Shown here in pieces: positions 56,768 through 64,000 of a stretch of DNA of 64,000 nt. A model generated the notes under the pieces. It saw nothing but the letters and a program-made list of their open reading frames with translations. It was not told the DNA's origin and ran no database searches. The stretch is from Lasiodiplodia sp. COLG20 (taxonomy: Eukaryota; Ascomycota; Dothideomycetes; Botryosphaeriales; Botryosphaeriaceae), in NCBI GenBank assembly GCA_009801085.1, contig VNWV01000011.1:310001-374000 (forward strand). The letters run 5' to 3'. Each line of letters starts with the position of its first letter. Position 1 is the stretch's first letter. The translations under genes were made by a program, and so were the position numbers.

Positions 56768-57404
56768 CCTGGATATCCTGCTGAAGATGCTTGATTGAAA
56801 GTATTGTTTGATGTGTGGGCTCTAGCGGTTGTGTTGCTCTCTAGACTTTCTCACGGCGATCCGACATAAATAGACTTCGAGTACTGAGGCACAATTAGGC
56901 AGCAGCACTTTACATTGCAAATATATCAAGGAAAGGCCTTATGGCAACCGGGATTGAATGTGAAGTTTATGCGCTTTCCATATTACATAATTCCTGTTGT
57001 CCAACCAGCTGCCTGCGTACTAAGCTTTGCCATTCACCCATCCTGCTACCCCCGTAGAAGAGACTTGTAGTTGAGTCTTGGATTGGAGCCTTGCAGAGGC
57101 TGTGCTATGATGAAGGCAGTGCAACGCTACATCATCGCTGAGGCGTATGTGGCGTGAACTACAAGGCTGCAATCGTAGTCGTAGATATGACTTGTTGTCA
57201 TGGATGGCGGGCGCTTAAATGTGGCACAGCAAGGCTTCCGCCCCAACTTTCGTCAACCCTCCCCCCGTCGCTTCATTAGCCCTTTTACGGCAAAAAGAAT
57301 CTCTCTGAGTCTTACTTCTCGGTCGGAATTTGCTACTTTCACACATCGGCCGAAACAAATGATCATGCGCGATAACAGTACCATTGACGTATTACTATAC
57401 ACTG
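56768..57404. other. Intergenic, no gene seen
   Basis: This is the promoter side of the orphan gene and the 3' flank of the GFA gene. An 80-codon plus frame at 57200-57442 has no motif. Confidence 0.5.
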
Positions 57405-58000
57405 TTAAGCTGGCCGAACACGCTCCCCTTCAAAGTGACTGACCCCGTCCAAACCATTTAACCACCCAACACGATGCTTGGTAAACTGTTCCACTTGAGG
57501 CCTCAACTTGGTTTCGTGCAGGTGGAAGTCATCCACAGTGCCAATCCGCAGAATACTCATTCCTGGAAATGCCGAGCCGACACGGTACATGAGCGTACCG
57601 CACGTGGAGCAGAAGTAATTCGCCATGGTGTTTCCTGAGGCAACGGTGCGTGACTGGCTATAACTAGTGAGGTTCTCGCGGCTGCGTAGATGCTTGAGGT
57701 GCGTGTCGGCGATGGTGAAGTTGGACGCGAACATGGATGCGGTAATCTTGTGGCAGTCGGAACAATTGCAGACAAAGCTGTCGATAAATCCAGGACCTTT
57801 GGTTGACTTATTATTTGATCGCGATGTCAGTGGACAGCATGTAATACGCACGAACGGGACAGCAGACTTACAAACGACAACTGCACGGCGCCACAGAAGC
57901 AGGTGGCGGTCGCTTCGTCCTCCTTGGACCATCCATCACTCGCGACGCCAGCCAAAGGGAAACACGGGCTTGATTTATCGGTGCTGGTGCTAGTGGCCAT
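57405..58000 (-). CDS. GFA/CENP-V zinc-binding domain protein
   Basis: Minus-strand exons 58000-57872 and 57806-57405 give 176 aa. It belongs to the glutathione-dependent formaldehyde-activating enzyme (GFA/CENP-V) family of small zinc proteins. Zinc-ligand cysteines are seen in order: ATCFCGAVQLSF, FVCNCSDCHKITASMFASNF and NYFCSTCGTLMYRVG. The exons join VQLSF to STKGPGFIDSF, using an AATAAG acceptor; the AG at CCAAAG would break the frame. The closing GLDGVSHFEGER is typical of fungal members. Family proteins are often annotated as glutathione-binding, but few have proven activity, so the function stays open. Confidence 0.9.
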
Positions 58001-60828
58001 GACTTGACTTTTGAGAAGGTTAAAATGTTTCGTTTTGTTGATCTGGAAGTGAGCTGATGAGTTGGCTTCAGCGTTCATGCTTCAACCCACGCTCTCTTAT
58101 ACTGGCTCATCACTCCAAGCATGGAGACATCAAGCGGTAAGATGGTGAATATGATTACTGGAGGCATATGTGATGACATAGCAGGGTGCGTAAGCGACTT
58201 GAATATGTGCTTCAACTCAACACAAAAAACAAGTCTCATTTCGGATAGGCTTACTTTTGTCTATTGGTGCGTCTGCGCAGAACGCGATAGAGGTTGCAGA
58301 GCAGGAGTGTAAGCGTACAGCTGCGTGCAGGGTGGTTGAGTAATCGCATGATGTTTGTGGGAACAGTCCAATCGTTGTCGTGCGTGTGGGGTTTTCGGCA
58401 TAGTTGAGTAATCATGCGGGGTTTGCAGAGCGATTTGTGAAGGGAGGCAAACTTCATGGCACTTATCGCATGACAGCCGCGCCGAACGATGTCGCAAGAG
58501 ATACCCCGATCAAACTTTGTAATAACGGAGTTTGACAACGTGATCGCTGAGTTGGTAGAAGAATTGGCAAAGTTACCACCGACTTTCGTCCACATCAGCA
58601 ATTCACAGCTACCCAGAGGTGGGTTATGTGAACATTGCGCACAACATCTCATCACACGAGACCTTTGGCAAGGAACTCTTAACTGTCTTGTTGTTATGCT
58701 TGGCTTTTGTCTCACTCGTCAAGCTCCCATGGGGATTCCGCACTCAACTGCTTTTTGCCACGGGCGCAAGGTTTTCGCTAATTTTTTAGCCTGTGAAACG
58801 ATACACGTAGATGCAGGTAGGGATAGAGGGTAGAAGGCTATTTTTTTTTATCTCTCCATGTGATAACCGGCAAGATAGAAATTCAGCAGTCAGCACTGCC
58901 GTTTCACGTCGCTTGCATGAGGCTGGCCAGCCTGGCCCTTCTCTGCTTCCTCAGCGATACATATATGTGCATCTGTAGACCTGCAACATCCCCATTTGGG
59001 GGCTGAAATCCTTTTCACTTCCCCACAATCAGTCCTCTGTCTTTGTCCTCGATCGAGTCTTGGCCTTCTCCGCGTCTCCATTACGGTCAACGTATATGCG
59101 ATTCTCTCGGGTGGCGCTACTACGTTTGTAAATGCTGATTAGGTGCCCTTTGTAGATGCTAAAATGTAACGCGGAACACTCAAACGCCCTGCAAACCAAA
59201 GTGACGTGCGTTAGCCTCTACTACTTTGTGCCCATGGTGAACAGCTCGCCTTAATCGTATGTTCAGAATAATTGATGGGACTTCCGAGAATGAGTCCAGG
59301 GGAAGATGGCGAGATGGGATGGGTGGAGCTGGCAGCCGGGGGTGTTCGAAAGGGGCCTAAGGGACGCCTGCGCTTCGCATGCCTTGTTATCAGTTCTCCA
59401 TTGAAATGCAAGAAGGTTTGCTCACTCAGCTTATATAGTAGTGACAAAGTGGTTCTGTTGAGGGATGAACGATGTAGTGGAAACGGCAAGCAACGCCACT
59501 TGAGTATCGCCCTCTGTATTGCGACCTCTCGACATCTTTCGACCCTGTCGTGTTTCCAGACATAGCGCCCAGGTGATGCCCCTATCCATTAAGCCGGCCT
59601 TGCCGGCTTTTTAGCTCCGGACTCGGGGTTTTCTTGCAAGGCAGACACTGTCATAAGCCCGCACGAAGGTCCTAGTCAAACCCCATTGACTTTAGGTTAG
59701 CTGCTCTCATCCTTCTACTAGACGTCTCACCAGAACTTTCTGTTTAATAAATTGAGAAATACATCCGAAGCATCAAACGCCTGTATTGCTTTCATCAGCG
59801 TGTGACGAGACTTCGGAAATAGAGGAATTCCGATGGGATGGGCTGTGGATTGAGAAACGCGTGGAAATCAGAGGCCGGACTCGGCCGATTACACAACATG
59901 TATGCATACCCTCATCATTTGTGCGGACCATTCGGCACAATCGGGATCCAAGGATTGTGAACTAAATACCGCCTGCTCGACTTTCGCGGGCCAAAACTGC
60001 CATAAGTGTACATTGATTAGACGCATTGTTGCCATAGCGCTGTTTGATAAGCTCTAATGCTTGCATTGGATTGTCTCGCCGTCGTTGCCCTACCAACTGC
60101 TACCTTGCATTAGTGCACTGTGAAGTTGTGGCCGAAGGATGATTGACAACGAACACGAGAGCAATGGCACAGGCACAGCTCCTTTCGTACAAAGCTTTGG
60201 CATGAACAGCCTGAAACATAGCTTCTCTCCTACACGATGATCAGAGTGGCTGAAGTGCTCGAGTTTACTACGATTCCAAGCCCTTCAGAGGCTGTGTCTA
60301 GAGAAATAGCACGAGGCTGTTTTGCCTCGGTAGTTAGAGCCGGCACTCGCCGAACTCATCGCCGAGCAACTATTCGCGGCCGACGCTCGTTTCTCCTTTT
60401 CCTAATTAGGCCGCGTCGCGAATCTGCCTCGAGTCTGCCTTGACCCTCAAAAATCTCGCAACGGGCGCACGATCAGCACAGCTACGACCACAAAATTAGC
60501 AAGAACCTGCTCGGCTCTTCCCAGCAATGTTCCGGCAAACGGCACTCCCATGTCTCGTATTTCGAGTCGTTACTCAAGATCAACAGGGCCAAGGCTGTGC
60601 GCTGGTGTAGTCGCAGTCCGCCTTGCGCACGAGTGTAACCACCGCATCACCAAGTGCTGGCAGACCGAATAGTGGAGCGTGGCCAGCACCAAAAGATGGC
60701 ATTGCCCCTTTGTCCGCCTGAAAGGCATCCTATAAAAGCAAGAGTGTCGCTGTCAGTAGAAGAACCATACCAACACATTCTCTATCAAAGTCATTCGTTG
60801 TCGAATAATTCATAATCATCCCATCAAG
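58001..60828. other. 2.8 kb gene-poor stretch
   Basis: A plus frame at 58489-58833 and a minus frame at 58251-58715 overlap and have no recognised domain. A GC hairpin followed by T lies at 59591-59613. TATAAAAG at 60731-60738 belongs to the next gene. No tRNA, transposon ends or long repeat was recognised. Confidence 0.4.
60731..60738 (+). promoter_or_regulatory. TATA box of the small secreted protein gene
   Basis: TATAAAAG stands 98 bases before the ATG at 60829 and is followed by an A/C-rich leader ending ATCAAGATG, the pattern of strongly expressed fungal genes. Confidence 0.6.
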
Positions 60829-61325
60829 ATGCACTCCGCTCTTTTCGCCATCTTCGGTTTCGCCACCGCGGCCTACACCGCTTCCATCCCTCGCGCTGCG
60901 CTGAAGCCCTTCGAGGTCAACGGTTTCAACTTCACTCAGGCCGCCGGCTCCGATGCTGCCAACGTCCGCTTCAACGTCAACGAGCCCAACACGGGCGATC
61001 TGACCATCTGCGGCGATGATGGCGTCCGTCCGAATGAGCTGCGCTTCTGCAATGGAGCTCCGCAGTTCGTCTTTGGCGACGACTTCAAGACTCTTTCCGT
61101 TTCTTGGCTGTGGGGTGCCGACGGGTAAGTAGACTAGTTTGCCTACAGCTCATCATCTGAGAACTCAGGCTGACCCGGTCCTGTGAAAACAGTCCCGACC
61201 ACCACACCTCCGCCAGTGGCACGGCGAATGTCACGCTGAACTGCGTCGACGACTCCGCTCAGGAGGGCCAGAAGCAGTGCACTGCCGACAACTTCAACAT
61301 TGAGCCCACTATTGTTGCCCCTTAA
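60829..61325 (+). CDS. Small secreted cysteine-containing protein (effector or allergen-like candidate)
   Basis: Exons 60829-61124 and 61193-61325 give 142 aa. A signal peptide (MHSALFAIFGFATAAYTAS) precedes a short Ile-Pro-Arg segment that may be a propeptide. The mature part has four cysteines (TICGDDG, RFCNG, LNCVDD, KQCTAD), enough for two disulfides, and a beta-rich pattern with an N-glycosylation site in FNFTQ. The spacing recalls Alt a 1-like (AA1-like) small secreted proteins, but similarity is not strong enough to assign. The leader has a TATA box and codon use is optimised, so high expression is likely. The function is unknown. Confidence 0.88.
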
Positions 61326-61678
61326 TGGACGCGCATAGTGATTCCGGTTTAGGCTTGGGCCTCGCGGCTTGGGCCTTGCAGCTTAGCAGTCTAGACACTT
61401 AGTGCTTCCTACTTTACAGTGGAAAGTAGATAGCATATCCACTCCTTTGCACTCTATCTGATCCCTCATGGTTTTGTGAAAGCCGGCGCGAGATACATAG
61501 TAGGCTCTCCAGAATTGGAGCGAAAAGAATAACCTCCAGTGACGGTAAGCTGTGAGTGGGCATGATTCTGCAGCACGTGATACGTTTCGCTTATCTGCAA
61601 GCCCCGGCACTAACATTTAAGCTCCTTCCTGCTACCTAAACTCATTCCACAACTTCCACCCCCCAAAATCCACCAAAA
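61326..61678. other. Intergenic between secreted protein and F-box-like gene
   Basis: No gene is supported. It begins with short GGCTTGGGCCT-type repeats in the 3' flank near 61352-61380. Confidence 0.45.
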
Positions 61679-63359
61679 ATGAACGAGCTTCCATACGACA
61701 TAGTTTTCCAGATTGTGCAGGAGCTCAAGCTACTTCACGATCCGCCGGACATGGAACATATTCCCAGTCATCGGATGCGATCAATTCTGCGACCAATGAA
61801 ATTTACGTCATATGCAACGCTTAACAGGGTATGGAACGTTGCTACCGAAAGGGAAAGTTTCCAGAATCTCGCCGTCTATTCGGATGACATTCCTGAGCAT
61901 TTGCGCGGACCCATCACCACAACGCGCTTCAAGCAGATAATGAGTCGAGATCCTGCCCGGCGCCGTGCGATCCCCCGCGACATCGTCTTCTTTGCGAGCG
62001 TTCAGTCGCCATTAAATTCCGAAGAAGCAAGCACAGAAGAAGGCCGAAATGCCAATGACCGGAGGTTTTCTGCTTCAGTCCGGCAGTTTTGGGAGGTGCT
62101 GAAAGAGTGGCCGTCGGTACCGGCTCATAGAAGCCTCACACTGGAGCTTCGGCACATCGTTATCACCCCGAAGAAACCTGTCGAGACGACAGATGACGAT
62201 GGTGACGATGGACAGGATGGACAGGCAGTCGAAAAGCGGCGTAGGGATGAGATGTACCTCAATCTGCCTGGAGGTCCGCTACCGCGGCTGCATTGCATAA
62301 GCCACTTCGCCTTGTCTAATCTGATTATGTACTCTGGTCAGACGCGCTTATGGCCACCGGCATTGCTTAATGTGTTGAACTCTTTCCATGAGCTTAGAAA
62401 TGCTTTCCTCAATATCCAGGACATCCAAGTCACGGAGCGAAGTCTCTGGACAGATTACCGAGAAGGTGCCGACCAGCAGTCTTTGACCCCAGCTTTCGCT
62501 CGGATGAACATGCTAATGCCGCTTGTCAACCTTATTTTAGAGCTAAGTTCGATCTTCGCTGTCCTTCCGAATACCATTTCCAACTTTGCAGCCAACTTCA
62601 GCTCCACATCCAGAGGGTATTCCAACTTGCCTTCTTACGCCTCACTCGCATATGACCCCCTCTCCATAAGCCTTAGGGACATGTCAACGCGCCTGGTCTG
62701 CCTCATTCTCATGGATATCCGTATAACACCCGCGCTATTTTGGCCCTGCGCAAACGAACCAGCCTCAACTCCGCTACCATTTTGGCCACACCTACAACGC
62801 CTTGAGCTCTGGTTCGCCCCGCTTGACCCTTGCGGTAAGAACATCTGCTCCCCTATCTTCCTCACCCATGTGACTCGACCACACCGAAACGAGCAGAGAC
62901 TCCTAGCACCGTGGGCTTCATTTTCGCCGAGTACTGACGGCGCACTAAACAGGGAACTGGTACGCAGAGCCACCAGGCGAGGTTGCTGAGGTTGTGATCA
63001 ATAACGTTTTCCAACGGCCGAGGGAAGAGCACATCAACCCGCTGCTCGCGGCCATAGGGCATGCGGTGCGGTGCATGCCGCAACTGAAGAGCATGGATAT
63101 CCAGATGGAAGCGCGACACGAGGATGTGGAGATGCTGGAAGATTTCGACGACGCGGAGCTCTCTCTAACAGTTACGCGTTTGTATACTGCAAGGGGTGTA
63201 CAAGATTCTGATCTTACGTTGTGTTGGAAGGCTATGCCGCCGGTTCCGTGGGCAGCGGAGACAATTTCAGTGTGGGGAATGGAAGAGAATGCCGAGTTGC
63301 TGAAATTAGGCGAGGCTGACGCACCTATGGTAGAGCTACAGGCAAAGTTACTACTGTAG
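61679..63359 (+). CDS. F-box-like protein of unknown target
   Basis: Exons 61679-62834 and 62953-63359 give 520 aa. The N-terminus LPYDIVFQIVQELKLL resembles an F-box helix, and TLNRVWNVATERESFQNLAV completes the pattern seen in many fungal F-box proteins, which recruit substrates to SCF ubiquitin ligases. The middle and C-terminal parts have leucine-rich, LRR-like stretches (HLQRLELWFAPLDP, MPQLKSMDIQME) but no clear repeat register. An acidic DDDGDDGQDGQ insert lies near residue 180. The 118-base intron joins DPC to GNWYAEPPGEV; without it the frame ends at 62989. Substrate and partners are unknown. Confidence 0.8.
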
Positions 63360-64000
63360 TACATCTTTTAGACTCGGAGGTTAGGTATAGAACTCTATAT
63401 CTCTCTTCTTTGCAGTTTCGTGGCGACCTTGAACACTACTTCTCCAAGTTTCCAATATATGAGGATCAAAGGTAGAGTTTAGCGGGTCCATCGAGCCAAA
63501 GGAAACAGAGGATGGTAATCTACCTGCAATTAGAAGAAGACTGCTGGCTGCGTAAGATCATGGCTAGGAATTTCCTGTGGCTCATTCAAGGGAGGCCCGT
63601 AATAAAAGCATGTCAAGACCGGTTTCGCCAACTTTCCAATTGAATTTCAAAGGAATGTTGACAAGTGCTCTAGTTATGCTTTCGGTGGGTCATGCCTAAT
63701 GAAGATGTCTTCATCAGCCAATGATAGTAAACATTATGTGTGCATATGGCCTTTAGGTTCGAAAACTGTGCTGCTTATAGTCGGGAATGAATTCCGTTAG
63801 TCTAAGATACGTGTTCTACCTAAAGCTTTGGCCACTAGTACTTAAGAGAAGCACTATAGCTGAGTGACACCTCGCGGTACCGTGCCTCTTTAAGGCTCCT
63901 GCTCGCCTTTATCTATTGGAGCTGTTTCTTGTGTCATGGCGTGATGGCTAATCAGGCAAGTGTCGCAAAATCAAAGATGGCGTGGAGCATAGCCGGAAGC
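63360..64000. other. Right-edge flank, no gene seen
   Basis: This is the 3' flank of the F-box-like gene. No open frame of interest, RNA gene or repeat was recognised before the window ends. Confidence 0.45.

Overview
The window is nuclear DNA from a filamentous ascomycete (Pezizomycotina). Genes lie on both strands with their own promoters and no operons. They carry many short introns (mostly 45-130 bases, GT...AG, with CTAAC/CTGAC-like branch points). Three HET-domain genes, a PTH11/rhodopsin-type membrane protein, an unspecific peroxygenase and several plant cell wall enzymes are typical of soil- or plant-associated moulds. I cannot name the species. All exon structures were worked out by hand by matching reading phase at splice sites, and in each spliced gene the total coding length is a multiple of three.

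Layout. 1-2270: a short-chain dehydrogenase running off the left edge and a YFH7-like P-loop kinase. 4704-5398: a secreted precursor with four Kex2-bounded four-cysteine peptides, the most unusual gene here. 6910-13973: a redox island of peroxygenase, old yellow enzyme, zinc-free MDR reductase and BBE-type flavoprotein. 15093-27773: three HET-domain genes with an AIM6-like phosphodiesterase and a four-helix membrane protein between them. 28075-32284: a GH5 endoglucanase with a 15-base exon and a nine-exon seven-helix protein. 33694-36699: a divergent persulfide dioxygenase / sulfide:quinone oxidoreductase pair, forming a mitochondrial sulfide-oxidation module. 37600-44988: a cytochrome P450, an NAD(P)-dependent epimerase-like protein and a zinc alcohol dehydrogenase. 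45640-47511: a nucleoside-phosphorylase domain fused to a duplicated unknown domain. 47646-55203: pectate lyase and a GH115 alpha-glucuronidase separated by a 3.5 kb gene-poor stretch holding a perfect 41-base foldback. 55635-63359: an orphan gene with ADP-ribosyltransferase-like motifs, a GFA/CENP-V protein, a small secreted protein and an F-box-like protein.

How the genes fit together. The GH5, PL1 and GH115 enzymes act on cellulose, pectin and glucuronoxylan. The SQR and dioxygenase form one pathway. The peroxygenase, OYE, MDR and BBE genes could act on a shared small molecule, but no polyketide, peptide or terpene synthase is present, so a biosynthetic cluster is only a guess. About 40% of the window is intergenic and I saw no rRNA, convincing tRNA, CRISPR array or intact transposon.
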